Origin: Chrysemys picta bellii
Taxonomy: Eukaryota > Chordata > Testudines > Emydidae
Direction: 5' to 3'
DNA: 64,000 bases
NCBI RefSeq assembly: GCF_011386835.1
Contig: NC_088796.1
Coordinates: 89,139,468 to 89,203,467, forward strand
Made by a program: the position numbers and the translations under genes. Shown piece by piece: positions 1 to 11,340 of the stretch. Within the stretch, counting starts at the first letter, position 1. Every line of letters begins with the position of its first letter. The notes beneath the pieces were generated by a model. The model had not been told where the DNA came from and ran no database searches. It was given only the letters and a program-made list of their open reading frames with translations.

Positions 1-147
1 TGCACCCTCCGAACCCCTCATACCCAGCCCCACGCCAGAGCCTGCACCCCAATCCCCAATTTCATGAGCATTCATGGCCCGCCATACACTTTCCATACCC
101 AGATGTGGCCCTTGGGCCAAAAAGTTTTCACACACCTAATCTACACA
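1..147. mobile_element. hAT-like DNA transposon end, cut by window edge
   Basis: The C-rich stretch ends in a segment reading like GGCCCTTGGGCCAAAAAG followed by a terminal-type sequence. It resembles the right end of the hAT element at 30922-31718 (GCCCTCAGGCCAAAACG). Only this end is inside the window, so the target duplication cannot be checked. No coding potential is seen. Confidence 0.5.
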
Positions 148-3100
148 CACCACATTGTATTTTTTTTTATGCTGAGTTTTAGAAAGCATTCTGCTCTTTA
201 TTATCCTTCCACCTGTAGTGGCCACCTTAGTTAGCATATATGGACTTCTGCATGATAGGAGAAATTAGGGGAGATACATTTTTGTAAATCCATTTGTCAT
301 TATTTTAAAGTTCAATATTTCATGATGCATGAAGGGTACATTCAAGTGTTTTATATAATTGGGGAGCCTGGAATTCCAGCAGGTGTCTTCTAGCTCTGCT
401 GGCTGTAAGTACAGGATCTTAACACGGCTGCTTGCTCAGTATTGACTATAGCAGTTCACTTTACCAGATTCACCCTTTGCAGAATGTCAGGGCATGTTCT
501 TTTGGGGGAAGAGAAATAGCTGTTTGAAAACAGTTAATAAATTTGGCATGTTAATAGTCCAAGATGGATTAATGGGGCAGAGTGTACATGAGCTCAAAGG
601 TGCGAAATGAATGTGGTTAATCCCAGGGCTTTAGGAGGAAAGAAACACAGTACATGGATATAGTCACCCTCAGTGTGATGCTCTTTCCCTTTCTGGACTT
701 AAGGCTCATCTGGCACAAGTCACTTCTGGTTACTTTCTTTCACTTTTTTTTTTTAAATTGCCACTTCACCGATGAGGTAACTACAAATTTGTAAAAGTAC
801 TTCATCTGTATTGGTTGTCTGACCACTGAGTAGTCTCATTCCTTGTGCTATATTATCTTTTAATGACATTGAATTTTATACAGTTGTCTCTGAGGAGTTT
901 ACTGTATAAGAGCCCCCCACCTCGGGGGAATAAACTGGTAAAGTATGTACTTACAGATGATTTTTTTGTTCCTGAAAGGCATTAACAAGAATTCTTGAAA
1001 ATATGTCGTCGTCACTACCTGTATAGACCATTTTTTTCCATCCTAAACAAACATGTTTTCCTTGTTGGTGTATAAAGTCATCTGCTGCACAGTGAGTGAA
1101 TGAATTATTTCAGAATTTACTTCTTGGTGATTCCCTGACTTCACATCATTTTTTAAAGTGAAAAAATGTCAATGCTGTATTTCTTAACTTGTGCTCTTTG
1201 TAAATAGTAAAGACTTCAGACTCAGTATTTCATGCATTTTAGGATTGCTATTTCATCTTGGTCAGCCAAGAGGACAGAATACAAGTAGTGAAGTCACCTA
1301 GTGAGATCTTATATACATTTAAAACTTGATAAAAAAATTAATTTGCTACGTGAATAGCAACATTGTTAAATGCCAGGTATTTCAGTATAAGGGCAAATAG
1401 TGATCAATTTGACAAAATGAAATATGAAGTACTTTCAACATATACAATCCCTATAGAATTTAAAAAGACATTTGGGTCTAATTGGATTTCAAATTAGTGT
1501 TTTTAATTAAAAAATCCTGACATTTTGTCATTCCATAAGGTTTTGAAAGTGAAATTGTCTAGAAACAAAAGATCAATGTTCTTTCATCACATAAAATCAG
1601 AGAAATACAAAAAGTAAACAGCATATATGATAACGTGTATTAGATTTTTAATTCCTTTCAAATTTCAATCTAAGGATTTTCTCAGGTTAAAAACATTTTT
1701 TTTTAAATAAGCGCCCTTTTAAACTTGCTGCCTCTAAACTATATTACACACTGAGTCTACCCAGTTTGATAGAGGTTTTTTAAATTAATGATCCTGAATT
1801 TCAATAGGAAGTTAGCTTCCCAAAAAAAGGAGCCCATTTCACTTCAGAAAAGAATTGCAAAGAAAAATTTGACAAAGATACAGGATTGTCACCTTCATAC
1901 TTTTTGCAAAGTTCCTCCACATGGATCCACTCCTGGCGATTGCATCTGAGATCGGATTCTTTTGGCCAGCAATCCATTGGGGCCATGCCTCTATCTTCAT
2001 GCCACCTGAGGGCATGAAGGGCAGAACAGTCCCAATGACCCCCCTGATCCTTCTTACCAGACGTGGCATTGTGATGGAACCCATCCAGTGTCCTCCTGCT
2101 TCTCTGCACTGTGCTAGTATTAGTTCATACAGTTAGTTCTTTGATTATTGTGTATATAAAAATGTATTTTTTATTTTTTTTAGTGGTTAGGCACCCACAC
2201 TTGGGGCTTAAGCAATATGGCAGAAGCAAAATCCTTGGTATTCAAAACCTGCTTTTTCTAGAAAGCTTCATTGCTATTTAATGACAGGCATTTCTGGTAC
2301 CTATTTTGCCTCAGAGAGGACACATCCCCAAGTGATGTTCCATATGTCACTCCTCTGGATGAATTCTGTATCCTCCCCTAGTACTCATATTCCTTCCCAC
2401 CCTGGTCCTATTGGACGCCTTGAGGTGTGCAGCCCATTTCACATAAGCCTGCATCATCAGCAGACAGACAGCTGCTGGTTAGGCACCGAGTGGAATCTGT
2501 ATGGACAATCCCCAGAAGGCAGAAATTTATCGTACAGTAACTTTGTTTCTTCAAGATGATATGGATTCCCTACCCACCTTCATTTCCTGCTACCTCATGT
2601 CTGACTCCTCTGGGATTCTGCATTACTGAAGGAGCTGAACTTTGAGTTGTGGGTGCTCATCACCTCAGGACATCAGAATGATCCTGTTTGAATGCCTTAG
2701 TTCTAGGCAAAAATGTCTGAATACTTTGGCCTGTATATTTTGGAGTGAAAGCTAAAATGCTAAAAACAGAGAAATAAATTTGTCATTAAAACAAGATATG
2801 ACTCAAACAAACCAAATACACTGGACATGCATAATTTTAAAATAGCATAATTGATATATCTATTTACATACAGTCTTTGGCTACTATCCATATGCAATTT
2901 TAGAGGTGTTAAATTCTCCCATATTGTTTCCTGAATGCAGTAAAAATATATTTAAATAAGGGGAAAAGTGAGGGTAAGAAATGCAGTGTTCAAAATAAAT
3001 GATTTTAGATGAAAGCAAGAGTACTAGAAACATTTTACCTACGCTTAGTTTTACCTATAACCTTGCCAATTTCTACTTCTAAGAGCTAAGGAGTAAAACT

Positions 3101-5533
3101 ACACTGAGCAAGCACTAACATCCCAAAGTACTATCAATAACAAACAGGATAAATGTTTCTCTAGAGGCTCTCATCATTCTATGTCTGTGTGAAATTCTGA
3201 TTAATTTTTCTGTCCACTGATGCTTATTGATTTTTGTGGAGTCCCTCTAGCTGCTGCTAAGGCTTGACATAAGGTTTTTCCATTGGGGCCAATACAGCAA
3301 TATCACAGACCAACTGTTACCCTTAATCACTAGCTCTTTAATGTTGGACTTGTTTTGTTTTGAGGGAACAGCTATTAATTTTGTATTTCTGTTGATTTGC
3401 TTTTGGGGTGGGGGGCAGTTTGAACTGCTTCAGACATAGCATTTCCTCCCTCTTCAATTGGATAGAGCTGCATGTCTGATTTCAACCTTGTGAATCATCT
3501 TTCAAGCTCTCCAAAGTCCTCCAAGAAATAAATGAGTCATGCTCTGATATTGCTGATATACATGTATTAAAAAAGTAAATTGGGAGAAAGACTCTGAGGC
3601 CATATTTATATAACAAAGAAACAGTAAATGTGTTTTTGCTTTTACAGTTTGACTTTAACAGGAGTAATTAGATTGTTATTTTAAAACTCAGTTGTTTTTA
3701 AACCAATGTACAAGGCATACTGGTTAGAGATGGGTAAAGACCAAGTGGTTTTTAATGGAGCTGCTGTACTTTGGTGATTCGGGTAGTTAGCAATAATCAT
3801 TCGTCATAGCCATCATGTTCTCAAAGGAAAAGTTTCATGGAATTATATTCCCTGTACTCCATGGAATATAGTATTTGGGAGCTTTTGCATTGTTTTGCTT
3901 GTCTAGTGTGTGCTAAGATGGTTTATACCATTGCATACATTCTGAGAAATCATATTGTAATAATCCGATAGTAATTGAGCCAAATTTGAGTCCTAATGTA
4001 CAAAGTTTGACAAATGCAGTGATTTTTGTGATATACACAAGGAAGAGTGGAAGCTACACCGATTCAGACCTCAAATTCTCCTTCCTCTCCATGGCATTCT
4101 GTAGCTGTATTGCCCTGATTAATAAAAGTCTTTGTTAGAGTCAGTGTAGAAATGTCACTAGCCCAGTGCGAGCTCTGGGAAAAGAGATTCTGCACTGGTT
4201 CTTTGTAGGCTCCAATGTGTCCTCAACAGGATGGGCAGCTCTAGCCAATGAGGGCACAGCAGGGGACTTGCCTCCTTTGGGAATGGCTGGAACTAGGAAG
4301 AAGCAGTCATTGAGCTCAGGAGGCTGCAACCGTGGATTGTCATTGTGCAAGGTTGCAATGGAAGGGCAAGGGAGGAAAGACTCTTTGCACCACATAACAC
4401 TGGAACTTTAATAATCTTTAATGTTGAAAGCCATTAGATAAATAATTACTGACTCTTTACCTAAAAGAGGAGATGCAGCTGCTGCTACTTACATAGCTAA
4501 TATCTGTCAGTATATGAAGATAGCAGGCTAGCAACAGAAAATCTCTTGACCAATTTGGGGAGCCAAAAGCATCAGTCTATTTTCAGCAGGCAAATGAGAA
4601 GGGGAACTTGATAACCCCTTTGGAATGCAGATTTAAACACCTATTTGCATTAAGTGCCTAATTTCAAGGGGATTAGCACAGTGGAGTTGAAATTCCACTG
4701 ATCTGAAGCAGTTCCAGATTTTCTCTCCACTTCACTCTGGCCTGGTCTGCATAGAATATTTTCAGAAATTTTCCCGTTGATGCTAACAATAGTGGAAATG
4801 CTACTGTGTCATCAATACCTGCTCTCAGCAGTGTGACACCTGTGAACTGAGCCTTGTAAGTGTTCAGGGGCAGGTTGGCTGTAGTGCTAGTGCAGAGGGT
4901 CAGGCAGGCCTTCCAGTGGCAATCTGGAACCTTTTCCTTTTGCAGAATCTCAACCTGCCCCACTTCAACTGCTGGAGACCCTCTCCAGCTTCCTGGGCTA
5001 GCAGCCCAGTCTATGTAAATTCTTCCTGGCATCCTAACTAGCACCCAACAGCTGATCCTGACTTTGGCCCCAGATGGAATGGTGGATAGCTGTGGAGTCA
5101 GTCAGAGGAGAGGTAAATTGCATGGGACTAGGCACATTTGCAGTGGTGCTGGAAATAGAGATGCTGGGGCCGCAGCAGCACCCTCTAGCTTGAAGTGGTT
5201 TCCATCAGATACAGGGTTTACAGTTTGGTTCAATGGCTTTCAGCACCCCTGCACGCTTGTTGGGATCAGTCAGTTAGCAGCTGGAAAAGGAATGGTGGAA
5301 GCTGTAATCAAGTGAAGGAATGGAATACCCGGGATGAATGTGAGGGAGGTATATGCATCATTTATATGGGGAGAGGAAAGGATAAACAGTTAAGTAGAAT
5401 TAGGATCTATGGATATAATATAACAAAGTTCACTTTCTCACTGGGTGCACTGAACAGCTACAGTAAACCCTTCCTCCATGCTTTGAGTTAACTTTGTATC
5501 TCCTAGTTTGTTAGTATCTGGCATGTATCAAAA
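148..5533. other. Gene-free stretch, mostly anonymous AT-rich DNA
   Basis: No exon with good splice sites or a recognisable protein was found. At 1801-2109 open frames on both strands overlap but match no family I know. At 2515-2580 there is a short stretch (GTAACTTTGTTTCTTCAAGA) that looks like a dispersed reptile repeat. If gene order follows human, the 3' end of the next gene upstream could reach into the left part, but nothing here proves it. Confidence 0.5.
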
Positions 5534-5922
5534 TTAGAGTTGGTCAGAGAATTCCTGTACTATGGAAAATTGCAAAAAAATTGAAATTTTTTCATTCTGA
5601 ATCAGACAAAAATTTTGAAATTTCCCATGGAATAATTTCATTATAGAAAAATTGATATATTGTTTCAATAAGGTTGAAATAATTTCATTTTGATTTAACT
5701 GACTCAATTTATGTTATATAACAGTCAAACTGTTTCAACAATTATACTGTCATAGTATAGTAGAAACATTTCTATTATATAGAACAGAGAAGCTGAAATG
5801 ACAATGACAACATGAAACATTTTTACTTTATTGGAATGAAATGTTTTGATAATTTTTTGTCAATATGTTCTAGCAGAATGTTTACATTTTGTTGAATTGG
5901 AAAAAAATCTGACTGGCTCTAA
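5534..5922. mobile_element. Miniature DNA transposon, hAT-like, AT-rich
   Basis: The ends are imperfect inverted repeats: TTAGAGTTGGTCAG on the left and CTGACTGGCTCTAA on the right (11 of 14 pair). The interior is AT-rich with many AAATTTT-type words and no open frame of note. No clear 8-bp target duplication is visible, so the boundaries and superfamily are tentative. Confidence 0.45.
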
Positions 5923-6469
5923 CCAGACTAAATGCTTTCTTTTAGAAGTATTACAAGAGAGAGAGAGAATGTTAGAGATCTCTCATTTAAGAACATAATA
6001 TTTTCAATTTACTTTTTGCAGTGTCTGAAATCACTTGCCAAACATAGTATGTTTAGAAATGACTTTTGTTTGATTTTGGTTTTCCTAACAAAATAAAAAT
6101 TATAGACTTAGAGATACTGAGCTCCCCAAATGCTAGGAACTTTGAATGCCTAGCTAACAGCAATAGAGGAGATGGAATTAATATATTGAGTGAACTGACA
6201 TGAAGCCACCTTCCAAATGTGGCATGCTTATTTACATTAATATACTTGCTGATAATTGTATCCCGTTCTGGGGAGCCACATTTTTTATTGTTCACTGCAT
6301 CATTTAATGTAGTTGTGGCAATACAACTTCATACCATATTTTTCCTTTCTTTCCTGGACAGCATAAAACTTAGTCATTGTGAAGCCATGTGAATCTTCAA
6401 AATCTTCTCCAAACATCAATGAACTAATTTGCACTTACCCTTAATGTGTTTGGCAGTCACTAGACAATA

Positions 6470-6583
6470 GGGTGACCAGACAGCAAATGTGAAAAATCGG
6501 GGGTGGGGGGTAATAGGAGCCTATATAAGAAAAAGACCCCAAAATCAGGACTGTCCCTATAAAATCGGGACATCTGGTCACCC
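6470..6583. mobile_element. TA-flanked MITE, copy 1 of 2
   Basis: This 114-bp element has terminal inverted repeats starting GGGTGACCAGA and ending TCTGGTCACCC, flanked on both sides by TA. That is the target duplication of Tc1/mariner-type elements. The interior has two GGGACA/TGTCCC-type blocks. A second copy in opposite orientation lies at 9046-9165. Non-autonomous, no coding. Confidence 0.8.
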
Positions 6584-7149
6584 TACAGGAAGAGGAGATA
6601 TGAATACTGATGATGCAATTATTGGAGAACAAAAATAATCTTGTAGGTTTGCAACCATCATTTAATGGGGTGAAGAAATTAGAAGTTTGGTTTTTATGTA
6701 CAGTGTAGCAGCAATGAAAGATAAATCTCAAATCCAAGTTTTGAGATAAACCAGTCTTTGTTAACCTACCCAGAAGCACACAGCTATCTTTCCCTTTCTG
6801 ACTCATTCCGCGTAGGCAGGGGAATAACAAGTTAGTAGGTAGTTAATTGAAAGTACAGTAAAGCTGCTTGTTGTCATGCACCTTAATCTAACAGCATACA
6901 ATGTCTGGGCTTTCCTTGGCATGATGTGTAAGCTGGGCTCCAAAATTGCTGCAGGAGGTGCCAAGGAAGGTGCCATGATTACGCCAAGGTGGGAGATCTT
7001 CATAATAGATATGGAAAGATCCAGATGTGACCCTGCACATGATATTTTGCAGAGAGCCCCTATCAATCTTGGGCAGGCCATGCCTATCTCTGGTGCAAGA
7101 ATCTGAATTGAGATGTTCCTGGCCTTTCCATGTTTACACTCCCAACTTT
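6584..7149. other. No gene seen
   Basis: Anonymous sequence. Short open frames occur on both strands around 6800-7100, but they have no splice context or family resemblance, and I treat them as chance. Confidence 0.5.
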
Positions 7150-7277
7150 ACCTTTGTATTAATGATTATTCATATTTATTTATATAGCACTATAAATGTA
7201 TTCAGCCCCTTACAACGTGAAAAATATGCTAAGCAAACAATCAACTCTGCCCTGAAGAACTCAGTCTTACTCTGAAG
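7150..7277. repeat. Dispersed old repeat (L2/SINE-like 3' segment)
   Basis: A block reading TTTATATAGCACTATAAATG then CCTGAAGAACTCAGTCTTAC. The order (AT-rich lead, 'AGCAC' word, 'CC...AA.AGCTTACA'-like word) recurs in diverged form at 16215-16360, 19186-19320 and 38277-38403. It is an ancient interspersed repeat; the family was not determined. Confidence 0.4.
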
Positions 7278-7285
7278 GTACAAAC

Positions 7286-7626
7286 TAGGGATGTAAAAGG
7301 TTAACTGGTAAGCATTAGGCTTACCAGTTAACCCACCTTAACCGTTAACCCACAGCCACGCTGTGCTGGCTGGCCCCTGCCACACTGGCCAGCCCCTGGC
7401 CGCGTCAGGCCCTGGCATACCGGCCGCGTCGCACCAGCCGACCCCAGCCCCAGTTCCCCTCTCGCTGGCCAGAGCAACCATAGCCCCACAGCCGGTCGAT
7501 GACCCTAGCCCCCACCTCGCCGGCCAAAGCAACCCCAGTCCTTCTCCCTTTAATAGGTTAACAGTTTAAATTATATAATTGTAATTGTTTAAATGGTTAA
7601 CTTTTTAAACAATATTTACATCCCTA
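7286..7626. mobile_element. Non-autonomous hAT element with perfect 8-bp target duplication
   Basis: The 341-bp element starts TAGGGATGTAAA and ends TTTACATCCCTA. It is flanked by GTACAAAC at 7278-7285 and again at 7627-7634. An 8-bp duplication with short inverted ends is diagnostic of the hAT superfamily. The middle (7360-7540) is very GC-rich, and the open frames there are compositional artefacts. Confidence 0.9.
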
Positions 7627-7634
7627 GTACAAAC

Positions 7635-8949
7635 TGGTGTAGTGCAACAAACAGTCCCAGAGTGAGCATTATCACTGGGATCCTGCACAGAGCAGGTGAG
7701 TTTTCAGAGGTATGTTGAGGGAGGGCAACTTGGTGTAAATTAAATAATGTGAGGTTATTCTGGGCATAAAGGAGACAAAGGGAGCAGGTGGGGACATGTG
7801 TGGGTGGAGTGAAGGGAGTGGTGTAAGAAGGAACTAGGTCAGAGATGTAGAAAGGAGAAGAGCTGTGCAGTGCTGAGATCATGAGGGAGGAGAAACTTCA
7901 ACTGTATGGTGAAGAGGATGAAAATGTATGCACAAATGAAGTAAGCTGAGTTTTAACTAGTAAGCCCCCTTCCTCCCCAGCTATAACTGATCATTTTCAT
8001 AATATAGGGTACTGAGGTGAGAACCAGTATATATATTTCCAAATAAAATAAATAGTGTTCAACAATATCCTTTTAGTTCCTTACCATAAGGCCAGGTTTC
8101 GAAGTAAAGAAACAAGCCTATAAATGGAATGATCTGTTATAAAAGAAGAGGAAAAATATTCACTTAGCCATAGTACCACTTGTCTCCCCAGTGGGGACAG
8201 CACTGTGAGCAGTAAGAGTACATTTTCATCCTCTCTCCCCTTGAAAGACAACAAAAAGGTCAAGCCAAGGCATGAAAAGAGACAGAGACAAGGCACTCTT
8301 ATCTCTCTGCTGTGCACACATATCGTCAGCTCTACCAGACTGTTGATATCATTCAAATAGTCCAGAGAGTGGATCCCTGACTGCACCACTTGGTGTGCTG
8401 ATAAAAACGCGTGTTTTTGGTTTTTGTCATCTTGGTTTCTTGTTTTCAAATATTAAGGCCAAGATTTTCACGCACTTGCATGTAGGCAATTGTGCATGAA
8501 TGTGTGCCTAATTTGTACACATAAGTACAGTAAATTCATTTGCAAGTGAGCAGTAATTAGGTACCACAATGATTGGCACCAAATATGTTAGATTTCCAGG
8601 CATTAGATAGGAGCCATTAATTTTTCTGTCATTTACATTTTTAATTACTAGAAAGGGAAGCTGTCATATTTAACAGCTGTAATCAGTACCCTTAAAATCT
8701 GTAACGGTTAGGATAAACAGCAAATATTCGGTTGACACACATGTCTTTCTTCAAATGAAGGTACCCTCACATACAAACCAAGCAGCAGGTTGCACCTGCT
8801 GCAAAGGTGAGAGTAGCTAACAGTGGGGTTGTTTTCTTAAACCAAGGCACAGGTAGGGCACTGCCTTGCTGGTACAAAGAACTTTAGTTTTAAGGGGAAC
8901 TCGTGTGCTAAACACAACCCAATAAGCCCTCAGAGCTACACAGTGAAAC
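7635..8949. other. No gene seen
   Basis: Anonymous sequence between a hAT MITE and the CpG island. A 122-codon minus-strand open frame (8081-8449) has no recognisable domain and no splice context. It was not accepted as a gene. Confidence 0.5.
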
Positions 8950-9640
8950 ACACACCGCGTCCGCAGTGTCATTCCCGTTTGCCCCCTGGACAAGCTTCTG
9001 TGTAAACTCAGCGGAAAGCTGAGAAGCAGCGGTGCCCGCCCGGTAGGGTGACCAGATGTCCCGATTTTATAGGGACAGTCCCGATTTTTGGGTCTTTTTC
9101 TTATATAGGCTACTATTACCCCCCACCACCTGTCCTGATTTTTTACACTTGCTGTCTGGTCACCCTACCGCCCGGAGCCGCCTGGGCACGTAGGCAGTAA
9201 CTCCAGGGGTAGTGCTTTATACTGGCAGAGCGGGAGGGGAGATCTGGCTTCGTCCGCCTTGGATCGCACGGCAGCCGAGCCGTCTCCCCCTGTGCCAGAA
9301 CGGCCAGCTGGCGGGGGCCGCTCAGGAGAGGGCCCGTGGGCTGAGCGGCTGCACGGCCCAGGCAATGGGGCTGATGCAGGCGCCACCTTCCCCACGGCCA
9401 GGGGGCTCCTCGCGCCGCGCTCTGTGACGTCCCCGGGAAGTCACTGTGGCCACTGGAGGCGCCCGCGCTGCAGCCGGGACCCGGACGCGTTCTCAGGTGC
9501 TCCGCTGAGAGCTAGTTCTGGCTCTTGACGAGTTGCTGATGAGGTTTGTTTGCCATGGTTTTAACGCTCCTTTCTCCCGCTGGAAATCCCCCTGCCTGCC
9601 CCGCTCTCTCCGCAGAGCTGACTGTCCAGCCCGCTCTCCT
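8950..9640 (+). promoter_or_regulatory. CpG island, candidate promoter of the gene at 12.5-16.1 kb
   Basis: GC-rich, CpG-dense DNA rises sharply from the AT-rich flanks. Once the small MITE at 9046-9165 is set aside, it is not explained by any transposon ends. It contains a CRE-like TGACGTCC at 9425-9432 and several GGGCGG/CCGCCC-like words. A possible first-exon donor (GATGAG|GTTTGT) falls at about 9543. The candidate coding exons begin 3 kb downstream on the + strand, so promoter function for that gene is the simplest reading. Transcript direction and start site are inferred, not seen. Open frames inside the island on both strands are typical of CpG-rich DNA and are not annotated. Confidence 0.55.
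9046..9165. mobile_element. TA-flanked MITE, copy 2 of 2 (inverted relative to copy 1)
   Basis: Ends GGGTGACCAGA and TCTGGTCACCC with TA on both sides (9044-9045, 9166-9167). The left half of this copy matches the reverse complement of the right half of 6470-6583, so the two are in opposite orientation. It is inserted within the GC-rich island. Confidence 0.8.
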
Positions 9641-9650
9641 TTCGCTACAG

Positions 9651-10030
9651 CAGCGGCTCTCAACCTTGCCAGGCTCCTGTACCCCCCTGCAGCCTACCCC
9701 CATGTTTCACCTCCCTTGCCAAATCAGACATACAAATGCAAAAGTGGCACAGTCCCGCTATTACTGAACAATTGCCGACTTTCTCGTTTTTATCATGTAA
9801 TTATAAAATCAATCAATTGGACTATAAATATTGGACTGCACTTACATTTCAGTGTGTAGTATATAGAGCAATATAAACAAGTCATTGTATGGAATTTTAG
9901 TTTGCTAGTGCTTTTTATGTAGCCCGTTCTAAAACTAGGCAAATACTGTATCTAGATGAGTTGATACCCCCCCCCCCCAAGAATTCTGCATACCCCCAGG
10001 GGTATGTGTACCTCTGGTTGAGAACCACTA
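9651..10030. mobile_element. hAT-like element, CAGTGGTTCTCAACC-ended family
   Basis: Starts CAGCGGCTCTCAACC and ends GGTTGAGAACCACTA, a degraded inverted pair. Internal words (CAAATCAGACATACAAA, a C10 run at 9967, TACCCCCAGGGGTA) recur in the copy at 49964-50520. The target duplication is no longer recognisable. The element lies just downstream of the CpG island. Confidence 0.7.
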
Positions 10031-11040
10031 CTTGGGAGACAGCTCGACCTCTGGCCTGAAGACTCCCTCTGTAGATACCCTGACTTCTCTTCTCCTCCTG
10101 CTCACAGACTCTTTCCCTATGAACAATGCTCTCCCTCTTCTGCTGTCTTAATGAGATGTCTTGAAACAGCAATTTGATTGCAAGAGAAGCTCCTAGAAAC
10201 GTAATTTCCCTGAAATGTTAGAAATGTTGCCTCCCTTTGGCCTGTCCTTTTCCTTGATCCAGTCCTTTGCATTGCTGAGGCAGACATAGCTTGGGATTCG
10301 GTGTGGTAGGCTCTGATGTGCAGTTACCCAGGAAGGGGCAACACAGGGACTCTGATGCCTCCGCAAAACAGATGGTCTCTTGCACATTTCGATGAGGCTG
10401 GGTGTGATGTTCATGATGCAAACACTGCAGCCCCTTAGAGCCCAAGCAGTGCTAGCTAACTGGTTGTGGACAGGAGGTGGTAGTGAACGCATGGAATTGT
10501 TATGGTCAAATTTAGTTTTAGCGTAAACTGGGCAAAGCTTCCATCATTCTTACTGGAAATAATTCAGACTACATATAAGCCCATTCAAACTTCTTGTTAT
10601 ATTCCCAGCCTGGAGACCAGCACCTGTCTGGATGAGCTATAAACTGTAAATGCGCTATTCTGCAGCTGTACCTGAGCAATTGAAATGGCTCAGAAGGCAC
10701 CGATTCAGTTTCTTGTGTGTGTTATGTCCTCTCATGAACACCGTCCTTTTTCCCAACGAAAAATATATTTAAAACACCATTAAGGATGCCACACAAGCTA
10801 GAAACATCCTATGAAGCTGCAACCACGCACGGGGTCATCTCTAGTAAGGAGAAGGTAGTTTCATTCCCTGGGCCGATTTAAGAAGTTTTCTGCTAAAATT
10901 GTGGTGGTGATGTTTAGAGTCTGGATATCTGTACGCCAGGAACTAGGTTGAGACCATCAGCTTATTATCCGTTGATCACATGGGATGTGTTCAGACTGTA
11001 AAATTAGAAGTGAATCGTTTCACAGGATTAGTCCTTTACT
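10031..11040. other. No gene seen
   Basis: Anonymous sequence in the presumed first intron of the candidate gene. Short open frames on the minus strand (10193-10492) overlap each other in different frames and have no support. Confidence 0.45.
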
Positions 11041-11334
11041 CGTGGCCCTCCTCAACCTTTTTCTTTCTGAGCCCCCTCCTACCCCCAACATGCTATAAAA
11101 ACTCCATGGCCCACCTGTGCCACAACTGTTTTTCTGCATATAAAAGCCAGGGCCGGCATTGGGTAGCAAGCAGGGCAATTGCACAGGGCCCCACATGAAC
11201 CTGAGTTCAGGCATGGCAAGTCTTAGACTTTCTGCCCTGGACTCCAGACAATCTAACACTGGTCCTGCTTGGCACACCCCCTAAAACCTGCTCACGGCTC
11301 CCCGGGGGCCCCGGACCCCTAGTTGAGAACCACT
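11041..11334. mobile_element. Degraded hAT-like element
   Basis: Left end GTGGCCCTCCTCAACC and right end GTTGAGAACCACT pair imperfectly. The interior is GC-rich toward the right (CCCGGGGGCCCC). These ends match the CAGTGGTTCTCAACC family seen at 9651 and 49964, but the interior differs. The target duplication is not clear. Confidence 0.55.
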
Positions 11335-11340
11335 TCCCTA

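Noticed and set aside
148..1260. Possible 3' UTR of the gene next upstream (ISCA1 by human gene order)
   Set aside because: No coding sequence of that gene is in the window and the polyadenylation-like hexamers are not distinguishable from chance in AT-rich DNA.
4673..5044. 123-codon minus-strand open frame
   Set aside because: No recognisable family, no splice context; no supporting evidence beyond length.
9165..9859. Open frames in the 9 kb GC-rich segment
   Set aside because: CpG-island artefact; overlapping on both strands, with no domain and no continuation into the candidate exons.
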